17,945 nucleotides of DNA from JAYEKL01 sp034660995 (GTDB taxonomy: Bacteria > Patescibacteriota > Minisyncoccia > JAHIHE01 > JAGLIN01). A program made the position numbers and the translations under genes. The DNA is taken from contig JAYEKL010000045.1 in the NCBI GenBank assembly GCA_034660995.1, forward strand, positions 1 through 17,945, given 5' to 3'. The notes under the pieces were generated by a model, which saw only the letters and a list, made by a program, of their open reading frames with translations, did no database searches and was not told the origin of the DNA. Positions 7,024-15,263 of this stretch are shown here, in pieces. Each line of letters begins with the position of its first letter. The stretch's first letter is position 1.

Positions 7024-8226
7024 ATGATAACTTTAGATGATTATAGAAAAATAGTTGGTGATGAAAAAATTGACGAAATTATAAAGGAAGCAGAACCACT
7101 TAGAGGAAAATATGTCGTTCATGTAAATTCCACTTTTTATGGAGGAGGAGTTGCAGAAATTCTTGATAGCTTGGTCTATCTTATGAATCAAGTAGGAATT
7201 AAAGCTGGATGGAGATTAATAAAAGGAATTCCTTCATTTTTTGACGTAACAAAATCGTTTCATAACGGCTGCCAAGGAGCAAACACCAAGCTCACAGCAA
7301 AGATGAAAGAAATTTACGAAGGGACAAATTTTCACAATTCCACTTTTATGCATCTTGAAAAAAACGACGCTATCATTATCCATGATCCACAGGTTTTGCC
7401 TTTGATTAAATTTTACAAAAAAAATCAGCCCTGGATCTGGCGATGTCATATTGATATTACAAAACCAGATAAAAAACTTTGGAATTATCTAAAACATTTT
7501 ATTAATCTTTATGACGAAATGATTATTTCAGACAAGTGCTATCGCAAGAAAGATATCAAAATCCCACAGACAATTATTATGCCTTCCATTGATCCGTTAA
7601 ATGAAAAAAATAAACGCGTTTCAAAACAAAAAGCGAAATTAATTCTTTCGGAACACGGAATAAAATTTGATAAACCAATCATCAGCCAAATTTCAAGATT
7701 TGATGTCTGGAAAGACCCAATCGGCGTAATAGATTCTTTTAAAAAAACAAGAAAATATGCTAATTGCCAGTTAGTGCTTTTGGGTAATTTCGCGACAGAT
7801 GATCCGGAAGGATTTGAAATATATCAGAAGGTCATTAAAAGAGTTAAAGGACAAAAAGATATTACTGTTTTACTTGATGATGGTATTTTGATGGTGAACG
7901 CTCTGCAGGCAGTATCAGAAGTAGTTTTACAAAAATCGCTGCGTGAAGGATTCGCGTTAACCGTCAGCGAAGCACTATGGAAAAAAACTCCTGTTATTGG
8001 CGGAAATGTAGGAGGTATTCCTAATCAAATAATTAACGGTAAAAATGGATATCTAGTAAATAATATTAACGAATGCTCTGATAAAACAATAGAATTGCTT
8101 AAAAATGACAGACTTAGAAAAGAAATGGGAAAATTCGGACGCGAATTTGTCAGAGAGAATTTCCTAATTACCAGACATTTACTGGATTATATTAAATTGT
8201 TGAAAAAAGTTATGAAAATCAAATAA
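7024..8226 (+). CDS. treT: Trehalose glycosyltransferring synthase (TreT-like, GT4)
   Basis: This 400-residue GT4 enzyme resembles TreT, which joins an NDP-glucose to glucose to form trehalose, reversibly, in the cytoplasm. Signatures in order: FYGGGVAEIL near 38-47 (donor/acceptor glycine loop), IIHDPQVLPL near 118-127, WIWRCHIDITKPD at 137-149 (very typical of the TreT/trehalose synthase group), SQISRFDVWKDP near 221-232, and the EX7E motif Glu308 to Glu316 in REGFALTVSEALW. Length matches the archaeal and bacterial family (about 400-415). The ATG at 7024 is placed by the downstream position of a consensus promoter. It is divergent from the glycogen synthase-kinase gene and convergent with another GT4 gene. 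It could supply trehalose as an osmolyte, or drain trehalose back to NDP-glucose for glucan synthesis. A trehalose-phosphorylase-like activity is the main alternative, as those enzymes are close relatives. Confidence 0.8.
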   Translation: MITLDDYRKIVGDEKIDEIIKEAEPLRGKYVVHVNSTFYGGGVAEILDSLVYLMNQVGIKAGWRLIKGIPSFFDVTKSFHNGCQGANTKLTAKMKEIYEGTNFHNSTFMHLEKNDAIIIHDPQVLPLIKFYKKNQPWIWRCHIDITKPDKKLWNYLKHFINLYDEMIISDKCYRKKDIKIPQTIIMPSIDPLNEKNKRVSKQKAKLILSEHGIKFDKPIISQISRFDVWKDPIGVIDSFKKTRKYANCQLVLLGNFATDDPEGFEIYQKVIKRVKGQKDITVLLDDGILMVNALQAVSEVVLQKSLREGFALTVSEALWKKTPVIGGNVGGIPNQIINGKNGYLVNNINECSDKTIELLKNDRLRKEMGKFGREFVRENFLITRHLLDYIKLLKKVMKIK

Positions 8227-8289
8227 AAAAAGTTAATTCAACAAATTATAATTCAACTTAATTTCTAAAATAAACATTAATTATTTTTT

Positions 8290-9351
8290 TCACTTTACAA
8301 CCTTCTTGTAAACTTCCTCATATCCATCAACCATCTTTTTTACAGAAAAATTCTTTTCAACATGTTTACGACAATCAGTCCTATCTATTTGATCTATTCT
8401 TTTCATTGCGCTAACCATTCTTCTCATATCTTTAACAACAAAACCTGTCTTACCGTCAACAACTATTTCTGGAACTGCCGCTTTGTTAAATCCGATTACT
8501 GGCGTACCACATGCCATCGCCTCAATCATAATCAGCCCAAATGGCTCCTCCCATTGAACAGGGACTAGAATCGCTTTCGCTCCACCTAATAATTTATTCC
8601 TTTTTGCCGGGCTGGCAACGCCAACATATTCAATTTTATTTTTCTGGAAATACGGCTTTACTTTCTCTTCAAAATATTTTTCACATCCTTTATAACTGCC
8701 AGCCATTTTCAGATTTACCTTTGCCCATCTCGCCGCCTGCGCCGCAATATGCGCGCCTTTGTTATGGGTAAGATAACCTAAATAAACAAAATAATCACTA
8801 GATTTTTTCTGAAAATTAAAATCATTAAGCGCAATCCCATTATAGACAACTTTGCTATTCATTTTTAAAGTAGCGCTCTTCATCTGATTTTTACTTACAA
8901 AAATATGTTGCGCTTTTTTATATCTCCTAATTGTGTCTTTGCAATATTTATTAGAAAGTTTTTTATTTAATAAATTTCTTCTATGAACTTTGTGAATCGG
9001 ACTGTGCACTGTTTCTACAATCGGAGTTTTTATTAAATCCGCAAAATAGAAAGCAGATGATCCAATGTGTGTATGGATTACATCAAACTCATTCGCCATT
9101 TCAGAGACTTTTGCCATTGCGTTCAATGAATAATCCATCCCGCCCCAGCCAAATAGCCCTCTTCTTGCCGCTGGAAATGGCAGAATATCAATTAACCTCG
9201 CGCTTGTTACTGAATCTTTTGTAGCAAATAAAGTTACCTGATGTCCGCGCTTAACTAATTCTTCGGTTAAATAATGAACTACAAACTCCAAACCGTTTTT
9301 ACCTTTTGGAGGCACAGATTCTTGAAGTGAAACAACTTGAGCTATTCTCAT
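8290..9351 (-). CDS. Family 4 glycosyltransferase, paralogue of the gene at 2271-3326
   Basis: This is a 353-residue GT-B enzyme of family GT4. The acceptor-side loop is KGKNGLE near 16-22, VIHTHIGSSA lies near 91-100, LGYLTHNKGA near 191-200, and the EX7E motif is Glu269 to Glu277 in WEEPFGLIMIEAMACGTPVI. The C-terminal half aligns closely with the protein at 2271-3326, including TGFVVKD, IDRTDCR and KMVDGYEEVY; the N-terminal halves are more divergent, as expected if acceptors differ. No membrane segment is visible. It converges on treT across 63 bp. Donor and acceptor are unknown. Confidence 0.85.
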   Translation of the reverse strand: MRIAQVVSLQESVPPKGKNGLEFVVHYLTEELVKRGHQVTLFATKDSVTSARLIDILPFPAARRGLFGWGGMDYSLNAMAKVSEMANEFDVIHTHIGSSAFYFADLIKTPIVETVHSPIHKVHRRNLLNKKLSNKYCKDTIRRYKKAQHIFVSKNQMKSATLKMNSKVVYNGIALNDFNFQKKSSDYFVYLGYLTHNKGAHIAAQAARWAKVNLKMAGSYKGCEKYFEEKVKPYFQKNKIEYVGVASPAKRNKLLGGAKAILVPVQWEEPFGLIMIEAMACGTPVIGFNKAAVPEIVVDGKTGFVVKDMRRMVSAMKRIDQIDRTDCRKHVEKNFSVKKMVDGYEEVYKKVVK

Positions 9352-9385
9352 TTTTTTAATGTTAAATTATTTATCATAATTTCTA

Positions 9386-9423
9386 CCCGGCTTTAGCCGA
9401 GGGTTTACGAGGTTTTAACCTCG
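9386..9423. repeat. Two adjacent small hairpins between the MFS and GT4 genes
   Basis: CGGCTTTAGCCG (9388-9399) and CGAGGTTTTAACCTCG (9408-9423) are two GC-rich palindromes within 40 bases of an AT-rich spacer. They lie 3' of the MFS gene and 5' of the GT4 gene. They may form a terminator, an attenuator or another REP type; there is no U-run immediately after them on the minus strand. Confidence 0.55.
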
Positions 9424-9496
9424 CGAAATAAATATATTTTATTCAGACAAAATCCGACTTTAAAAAATATTTATTCTCTATTTTCTTAAAAATTAA

Positions 9497-10687
9497 TTAT
9501 AAATTCTTCCTCAACCTCATCTTTAATATTATAGTCGCAATCCCGAAAAATATCCAGATTAAAAGAGCATAAAAAAGCAAAACCATTTGAGGCGTCAAGA
9601 CAGCTAAAAGTATGCCTGCTAAAAATGGAGATAATGCCTCAAATAAATATCCAAATATAGAAAAAATTGCAATTACTTCTGCTCTATGTTCATTTTCAAT
9701 ATTTTTTATTTCCAACACTCCTTTAGAGGGACCGCTTATTGCTTCCCCTATCGCAAACAATGCGGCAAAAATCCAAAACATAATTAAACTCGTTGAAAAA
9801 GCCATTAAAGAAGCCGTTAAAGCTAAAATCAGAAACGATGTCTTCATCCCCGTCATATATGATCTTTTGTCTACAAAAGTTCCCGCGTATAAAAGAACGA
9901 CCATCGCAACTACTCCCTGTGTAGCAAATACACTGCCCGTTATTACATTTGAATCAATAAAAGAAATAATTATCAGAGGATACAAAATAACTTTCACCGA
10001 CCAGTTCATTTTAAACGGAATTTCCAATATTAAATGATACAACAGGTAGGGATTTGAAAAAATATATTTAATGCCAAAAAGATAATTATATTTCTTTTCT
10101 GATTTTTTTATTTCTTCTTTTTCTCCGCCAAAAAATTTCAAGGCGAGAAAAAAAGGAATTAAAAGAATAATAAACTGCAGATAATACGGCGCGCCTAAGA
10201 AATATTTATCAGCGACAAAACCACCAATAATCGCGCCAAAACTTCCCGCAATTGATTGAGCGGAATATAGATATCCCAAGAGCTTTCCTTGATTTTTTTC
10301 TGTTGAAAGATGTTCCTGCAAATAAGCTATCAGGAGCGGACCCATCATCGCGCCAGCAAAACCAAATACTAATTTACCCCCCATATACTGCAAAACATTT
10401 GTTGAAGTTGCATAAATTAACGGATATAAAATTCCCAATGCGGCGCCTAAAATTATAAATTTGTTTTTGCCATAAGTTCTTGAAAGTCGCGCAAAAATAA
10501 GAGCAAACACCGCTAAACTTGCAGTTCCCATTGTAAAAACAAGTCCCAACAGAACACTATTTTCAGTTAGTGTAGAAATAAATCTCTGCTCAATCGGCGC
10601 TATTAAACTCCCAGAAAAAACAACAGAACTAGACATTAAAAAAACAACAAGATATTCTTTTTTAAAAATTTTAAAAAAATTGAGCAT
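9497..10687 (-). CDS. MFS-family membrane transporter
   Basis: This is a 396-residue integral membrane protein with about twelve hydrophobic segments. A longer charged central loop (about 185-200, rich in Lys and Glu: GGEKEEIKKSEKK) separates the two six-helix halves, as in the major facilitator superfamily. The cytoplasmic loop after the second helix has ARLSRTYGKNK near 66-76, a degenerate form of the MFS A-motif, followed by a glycine-rich helix (ILGAALGILYPL). The equivalent loop in the second half is GTFVDKRSYMTGMK. Substrate cannot be predicted; drug or sugar efflux are both possible. The ATG at 10687 opens a short basic N-terminus (KIFKKEY). The gene is divergent from idi and upstream of the GT4 gene on the same strand. 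Confidence 0.85.
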   Translation of the reverse strand: MLNFFKIFKKEYLVVFLMSSSVVFSGSLIAPIEQRFISTLTENSVLLGLVFTMGTASLAVFALIFARLSRTYGKNKFIILGAALGILYPLIYATSTNVLQYMGGKLVFGFAGAMMGPLLIAYLQEHLSTEKNQGKLLGYLYSAQSIAGSFGAIIGGFVADKYFLGAPYYLQFIILLIPFFLALKFFGGEKEEIKKSEKKYNYLFGIKYIFSNPYLLYHLILEIPFKMNWSVKVILYPLIIISFIDSNVITGSVFATQGVVAMVVLLYAGTFVDKRSYMTGMKTSFLILALTASLMAFSTSLIMFWIFAALFAIGEAISGPSKGVLEIKNIENEHRAEVIAIFSIFGYLFEALSPFLAGILLAVLTPQMVLLFYALLIWIFFGIATIILKMRLRKNL

Positions 10688-10990
10688 TTGTTTATTGTAA
10701 AATTATATATTCTCTATCCATGATTATAGTTTGTACCAGATTAAAGATATTGTAAAGGATGATTTAAAAATATGGCAAAATTTAATTATTGACGCTCCCT
10801 CAAAATGCAACAAGACTACTGTCAAAAAAGATTATCACTCTCACTGATTATGCGAAAAAAAATAAACTTTCACCCTCAAACTTAATCAATAAAGCTAATC
10901 GCCAAACGATTGAAGCTTTTTTAAAAAAAGGAATTTGGAAAATCGGAATTAATATTAATAGATAAAAAGTAATTTTTTAACAATAAAACT
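10688..10990. other. Intergenic region between the MFS and idi genes
   Basis: This divergent spacer of 303 bases holds a short plus-strand ORF that looks like a damaged helix-turn-helix protein (see 10805-10965). ATTATA at 10702 and 10723 could serve as -10 elements for the MFS gene on the minus strand, but no good -35 accompanies them. Confidence 0.5.
10805..10965 (+). pseudogene. Small helix-turn-helix-like ORF, apparently frameshifted by one base
   Basis: A frame ending in TAA at 10963-10965 encodes a basic segment containing TLTDYAKKNKLSPSNLIN and then RQTIEAFLKKGIWKIG. A helix, a short turn, a second helix and a final strand are easy to picture, resembling small DNA-binding proteins with a YAK--LSPS--NKA-RQTI-AF pattern. 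The frame has no ATG (only a TTG at 10789). An ATG at 10805 opens the neighbouring frame, reads MQQDYCQK and then loses the domain. One extra A in the six-A run at 10824-10829 would join them into a protein of about 53 residues. It is either a real frameshift, a homopolymer error, or a TTG-started gene. It ends 25 bp before idi and could be cotranscribed with it. Confidence 0.4.
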
Positions 10991-11491
10991 ATGCCAGAAG
11001 AAATTATTTTAGTAGATAAAAATGATAAAGAGATAGGTACAGGCGAAAAAATGAAAGTTCATCAAGATGGAGCACTACATCGCGCTTTTTCTATTTTTGT
11101 TTTCAATTCTCAAAATAAAATGCTCCTACAAAAAAGAGCAAAAACAAAATATCACTGCGGCGGGCTTTGGACCAATACCTGTTGTAGCCATCCAAGAGCT
11201 GGAGAATTATTAGAAGAAGCAATACACCGCAGATTACAAGAAGAGATGGGTTTTGATTGCGAACTGAAAGAAATTGGCAATTTTATCTATAAGGCAGAAT
11301 TTGATAATGGGCTAACCGAACACGAATACGATCACATTTTTACTGGCAAATTTGACAGCACGCCAAATCTAAATCCTGAAGAAGCAGATGATTATAAATG
11401 GATTGATTTAAATAATTTAAAGAAAAAAATCAAAAAAAATCCAGATGATTTTACAGTCTGGTTTAAGATAGCGCTGGAAAAGATTTTTTGA
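10991..11491 (+). CDS. idi: Isopentenyl-diphosphate delta-isomerase, type I
   Basis: This is a 166-residue Nudix-fold enzyme that interconverts isopentenyl and dimethylallyl diphosphate in isoprenoid synthesis. The type I signatures are present: metal ligands His24 and His30 (MKVHQ, LHRAF), the active-site cysteine region TNTCCSHP with Cys65 and His67, a Nudix-like helix with LLEEAIHRRLQEEMG (about 73-87), Tyr100, and the acidic pair Glu110 and Glu112 in TEHEYDH. Length matches bacterial Idi (about 180). It ends in TGA, showing that UGA is read as stop in this genome. No other isoprenoid gene is nearby. It faces the ligase-peptidase operon across a 233-bp convergent spacer. Confidence 0.93.
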   Translation: MPEEIILVDKNDKEIGTGEKMKVHQDGALHRAFSIFVFNSQNKMLLQKRAKTKYHCGGLWTNTCCSHPRAGELLEEAIHRRLQEEMGFDCELKEIGNFIYKAEFDNGLTEHEYDHIFTGKFDSTPNLNPEEADDYKWIDLNNLKKKIKKNPDDFTVWFKIALEKIF

Positions 11492-11609
11492 GAATTTTCT
11501 TCGCAAATAAAAAAAGGAACAGTGCTTAAAGAATTTATACTATTAAAAATATTTCTAGTCATAAAAATTTTTAATTTATTATATTTTATTTATACTCCTT
11601 TACCTTTCA

Positions 11610-11658
11610 AATTCCGTATAATACTCCTTCGCTTTGCTACGGAGCATTATACGGAATT
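11610..11658. terminator. Long inverted repeat between convergent genes
   Basis: Two 18-base arms (11610-11627 and 11641-11658) match at 17 of 18 positions around a 13-base loop; the left arm reads AATTCCGTATAATACTCC. It lies between idi and the GGCT-like gene, whose transcripts converge. That position fits a bidirectional terminator or transcript-end stabiliser. Neither side has a strong U-run, so a mobile MITE or REP-type element is the alternative. Confidence 0.55.
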
Positions 11659-11724
11659 ATTCTAACAAAGAATATATATACTTTCCGACACGCATATCGC
11701 TTATTTGTCTTGATGTTTCTGGAA

Positions 11725-12309
11725 CTACTTTTTAAATAATTTGTCTATTTTTTGTTTTTGTTTTTCTGTTAGGCTCACAGCTCTCTGATAAACCGGATTT
11801 TTTCTATCATTAATCCAGATACCATCCCAACCTGTTGTAGTTTCAATAAATTCTTTTGTAAAATTTTTACTTATTTCTAAACTACCGCTTATTACTACAT
11901 CTATATATGTCTGAATTATTGGACATCTGCTTGTTGGCAGTTTTTTATTTTTTGTTGTATAAATCCATATATTATCCTGTGGAATAAGATTATTTTGTTT
12001 TAATGTTTTAATGCTCTCTTTTTTTATTTCTATCCTTTTGTATCTTTTTTCTCTTTTATCCAATTCATACATTTGTTTTTTTGATAACGGACCAATTAAA
12101 GTCCCGTTGAATTTACTTGCTAAATTTTTTACAACACCCAATGCAGTAAAATTATTTCTTGAACTTTTGGTAAACCAACCCCTTTCCACGCCATAAATTT
12201 CAATTGGCAGTATATTAATTTTAAAAACATCCAAATTTTTTAAGGTTTTCAGAACACTTTGCAAGCTCATCAAACTGCCATATCCAATTATATAATTTTT
12301 TTCTGTCAT
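11725..12309 (-). CDS. Gamma-glutamylcyclotransferase-fold protein (GGCT/AIG2-like)
   Basis: This 194-residue protein has the GGCT fold signatures: an N-terminal IIGYGSLM (Tyr10 to Met14), which binds the gamma-glutamyl carboxylate in known members, and GTLIGPLSKKQMYELDKREKRY (about 69-90), where Glu87 is placed like the catalytic glutamate. A conserved YQRAV follows near the C-terminus. Known members release 5-oxoproline from gamma-glutamyl amines or peptides. It is the last gene of the operon, 28 bp after the recovered end of the ATP-grasp gene at 12338-13599. In butirosin synthesis, BtrG, a GGCT-fold enzyme, removes a gamma-glutamyl group that an ATP-grasp ligase installed; a similar partnership here is inference. 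The exact substrate is unknown. The ATG at 12309 directly precedes the first strand. Confidence 0.78.
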   Translation of the reverse strand: MTEKNYIIGYGSLMSLQSVLKTLKNLDVFKINILPIEIYGVERGWFTKSSRNNFTALGVVKNLASKFNGTLIGPLSKKQMYELDKREKRYKRIEIKKESIKTLKQNNLIPQDNIWIYTTKNKKLPTSRCPIIQTYIDVVISGSLEISKNFTKEFIETTTGWDGIWINDRKNPVYQRAVSLTEKQKQKIDKLFKK

Positions 12310-12337
12310 AATTATTTTATAATATGCTTTTTAAAAA

Positions 12338-13599
12338 TTATCTAACCTTTATTTCTATTAAGTTTTTAATAAGTTTATAGAANNNNNNNNNNTATTTTTA
12401 TTTTCCAAAACGACATAAAGAACATTCATATAACCATCTTTTGCAAGTCCTACTTCATCGCCAATATTTTTATTTATTTGCATTTCCAAAAAACATTTTA
12501 ATTGTTTAACTTTGCAAAGACCTCTAATAGATGTTATTTTTCCTTCTTTTTGAGAAAATATTTCTATAACAGCTAAATAATTAAGCAGTTTTCTGTCAAT
12601 AATCGGTTTTTTGCCTGTTCTTAAAAATAAATAATTTACCATATGCTTAATATTGTAAGACATTTCCAACATCTTAATTCTGTATCCGCCTATTCTAGGA
12701 CCAACTTCAATTATTTTCCAATCATCTTGCGCTTTCATAAACTCCACATGAATTAGAATATTTTTCAAATCTATCGCTAATATGCTTTTTGTGGCTACAT
12801 CAATAGCATTTTTAGTATCTTTTTTATTTAAATTAGACGGATTAATTCTCGCAAATATATGAAAATCATCTATACCAATATCCTTTCCTGTAATCTGATA
12901 AATTAAGGGAGTAAAATACATTTTTTGATTTTTATCAACATAAACATCAACAGTATAAAGATCTCCCTTGACCATTTCTTCTGCTATTATAATTGGCTTA
13001 TTTCTAACTCTTATTTTCTCATAAATTTTATCTATTTCTTTGTAAGTTTTTTCAAGATTAATTTTTAATTCCGCAAGATTGTTTGAGACTGAAACCAGCC
13101 TGCTTTGAACTAAATGCGCTGGTTTTAACATACAGGGAAAACCAATTTTTTTTGAGATTGCCAGCGCGTCTTTCTTGCTTTTAACTTTTATAAATTTTGG
13201 CGTTATCTCGGGACAATATTTACAAAACATTTTTCGTGATCTTAATTTATCCACGCTATCCCTAAGAGCTTTAGGAGAAGAATAATTTTTTAACCCAAGT
13301 ATTTTAATAACATCTATAAAAAATTCAACATGTTTATCATAAATAATATAAGCGTCCAATACGCTATTTTTTATTGATTTTAATTTTTCTTTTATATCAT
13401 CTTTATCACTGGAATCACATTTTATAATAAAACTCAACTCCTTTTTATATTTGTTAGACAGTTTATGTTTTGTATTAGAATCAATAACAAGACCAATGCA
13501 AAAATCGGATTTGTCTTTCTGCTTAAACTTTATTATTTGTCTCATATAGTCATCATAAACGTTGCCGACAAATAGGATAATATTTTTTTTATCTTTCAT
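12338..13599 (-). CDS. ATP-grasp ligase, copy 1 (interrupted by a 10-N gap)
   Basis: This carboxylate-amine ligase of the ATP-grasp superfamily has about 420 residues. It has an N-terminal Rossmann-like domain (IILFVGNVYD near 7-16), the ATP-binding lysine in GFPCMLKPAH (Lys159), an adenine-side IIAEEM (Glu207, Glu208), and the metal-binding pair Glu286 (IHVEFMK) and Glu298 (IIEVGPRIGGYR). The layout is that of L-amino-acid ligases and related enzymes; substrates are unknown. Residues are about half identical to the protein at 16383-17660. Ten N at 12383-12392 disrupt the end. Read straight through, the frame ends at 12358, but the other frame after the gap reads FYKLIKNLIEIKVR and stops at 12338-12340. 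That matches the tail of the paralogue (FYNDLEVIKKIVNVKIEEK), so I place the true end there. It starts 16 bp after the metallopeptidase gene. Confidence 0.85.
12383..12392. other. Assembly gap of 10 N inside the ATP-grasp gene
   Basis: The coding frame before the gap (ending VVLENKN plus one base A) and the paralogue-like frame after it (FYKLIKN) do not agree with a 10-base gap. The paralogue has three residues (KKV) between the equivalent points, which requires one A plus 8 bases. The real gap length is therefore probably 8, and must be 2 modulo 3 if the gene is intact. Confidence 0.7.
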
Positions 13600-13615
13600 T
13601 TACATTATTTACTTA

Positions 13616-15256
13616 TTATTCATTATTATTTTCTTTTTTTGTATCATATAAATCATGCCATTCCTCCTCATAATAGTTGTCCATAAATTGACTCATATAA
13701 GGCATGAACAAGTCAAACCTTGTGTTTTCTTTATACCAGTCATCATTCTCTAAAAGTTCAGTAGGCCATCCTTTTTCTTTCCAAATTATTTTAGCAACTG
13801 TTCTTGCAGCTTCTATTCCTTTTCCATAACTATAAGCTCCCATTTTTATTAGATGAGCAATAAGACTCGGATCCGCCTTGACCATAGTTAAATATTTTTC
13901 TATTTTTCTAGATTGTTCCGTTTCTTTTTTATCTTTACTTAATCTCATTTCCTCTAATTCCAATGCCTTAATCTTCCCCTCAAAATAAACTTTATCTTTG
14001 GGTAAATAAAATCCTCCTATTTTTGGATCAAATCCTCTAAAAACCCTCATACATATTTTATCAGAAATATCTTTAGCCTCATCTTTACTTTTTTTCTTGA
14101 TCTCAAACAACTTTTTATCTAACTCTTCGTCTTTTTCTTCTAAATCACCATATTTATTTTCAAGCAATTTTTCAGCTAATACTTTATTATAGATATAATG
14201 AAAAACTTTGGCATAATTCCACCCCTCTTTTATTTTTTCTATTGCTAAAACATAATATATTTCAAAATCAAATTCAAAATCTGAGTAGGAATCTCCAAAA
14301 ACCTCTTTTTTTATTCTTGTTTCACTTATCTTTGCAATTCCTTCTGAGTATATTTCCCAGTCCTTGCCTAAATCGCTATCAAAACCTTGTTTTTTATTAT
14401 AAAAATTAGTTGCGACATGTCTTCCTATTTCATGAGCAATAAGTTCAAGAAGTTTTTTCCCGTTAACCTTTCTATCTATAGGTATAAGAATTTTACATTC
14501 TTCTGGTCTTACGGTAATACTAGACACACCATCGCTAACAATAACAACAAATCCGCTCTCTTTTAATCCTGCCTTAATTAATGCCAATTCAAAATATGTT
14601 TTAATAGCCTGGGCATCAAATTCACTACTTTCTAATTTTTTTTCTAACTCATCTTTCTCTGGTCTATTTTTTAAAAATTCTATTTTTTCATAATAAACAG
14701 CATTAGCTTTCTCACATAAATCTTCATTAGCGTCTCCATAAAAATCTTTAGCATTATTGAACGCTTCTTCTAAATTGTTGTTCTTTCTTTTTATAAGATA
14801 ATCTATTTTAGCTTTTCCCGAATCTATTGTTTCATCAATTATTTTGTGTACATTTTCACTTTTACAATTATTTTCAACATCCTCAGTTATTCTTTCCAAA
14901 TCTAATCGGGCAGTTTCTAATTCTTCTAATTTTAATTCATCAATTTTTGGATAAGTAAATCCAGGACACATATCACTATATTGTTCATCGCTTAAAGAAT
15001 GTTTTTCATCAAGAAATTTTTCTATTTTTTTATAAAATATATCAAATTCTTGATCATAACTTCTACCGTCTTCTCCACTTGGCTTAGTAAGCAATATCAA
15101 ATTGTATTTTTTTGTAATTTCTCTTATTTCCATCATGTACTCTGTCAATTCTGTAAGTTCAAAATTATCTTTATCTTCCTTAATATTTTTTTCTTTGCCT
15201 TCATTGTTCTCTGCGTCTTCTACTTCTGATATTATTTTTTCAAAACTATGTTCCAT
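13616..15256 (-). CDS. DUF1704 / MATCAP-like zinc metallopeptidase
   Basis: This is a 546-residue protein of the DUF1704 family (annotated in bacteria as QEGLA-motif proteins; the eukaryotic relatives are the MATCAP/KIAA0895 tyrosine carboxypeptidases). The zinc motif is HEIGRH (His275, Glu276, His280) in LLELIAHEIGRHVATN, followed by YSEGIAK with Glu305 as the likely third ligand, equivalent to the QEGLA motif. Downstream, MRVFRGFDPK with GGFYLPKDKVYFEG (about 403-427) matches the family's conserved C-terminal core. The first 200 residues are helical, highly charged and not recognisable. No signal peptide is seen, so it is cytoplasmic. It should remove residues from a peptide or peptide-like tail. 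It lies between two paralogous ATP-grasp ligases. An insertion sequence ends 7 bases upstream of its ATG, with the target duplication reaching the A of the start codon, so its native leader is displaced. Confidence 0.78.
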   Translation of the reverse strand: MEHSFEKIISEVEDAENNEGKEKNIKEDKDNFELTELTEYMMEIREITKKYNLILLTKPSGEDGRSYDQEFDIFYKKIEKFLDEKHSLSDEQYSDMCPGFTYPKIDELKLEELETARLDLERITEDVENNCKSENVHKIIDETIDSGKAKIDYLIKRKNNNLEEAFNNAKDFYGDANEDLCEKANAVYYEKIEFLKNRPEKDELEKKLESSEFDAQAIKTYFELALIKAGLKESGFVVIVSDGVSSITVRPEECKILIPIDRKVNGKKLLELIAHEIGRHVATNFYNKKQGFDSDLGKDWEIYSEGIAKISETRIKKEVFGDSYSDFEFDFEIYYVLAIEKIKEGWNYAKVFHYIYNKVLAEKLLENKYGDLEEKDEELDKKLFEIKKKSKDEAKDISDKICMRVFRGFDPKIGGFYLPKDKVYFEGKIKALELEEMRLSKDKKETEQSRKIEKYLTMVKADPSLIAHLIKMGAYSYGKGIEAARTVAKIIWKEKGWPTELLENDDWYKENTRFDLFMPYMSQFMDNYYEEEWHDLYDTKKENNNE

Positions 15257-15263
15257 AATTTTT
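15256..15263. repeat. Target-site duplication of the IS256-like element, left copy
   Basis: TAATTTTT directly precedes the left inverted repeat. The same 8 bases occur at 16359-16366, one base beyond the right inverted repeat. Eight to nine bases is the normal duplication size for IS256-family elements. Confidence 0.65.

Noticed and set aside
9612..10037. A 141-residue plus-strand open frame inside the MFS gene
   Set aside because: It is the reverse-strand shadow of a clear twelve-segment membrane protein. It has no recognisable family features.
12358..12382. C-terminus SINLLKT for ATP-grasp copy 1
   Set aside because: It depends on the arbitrary length of the 10-N gap. The other frame after the gap matches the paralogue's tail.
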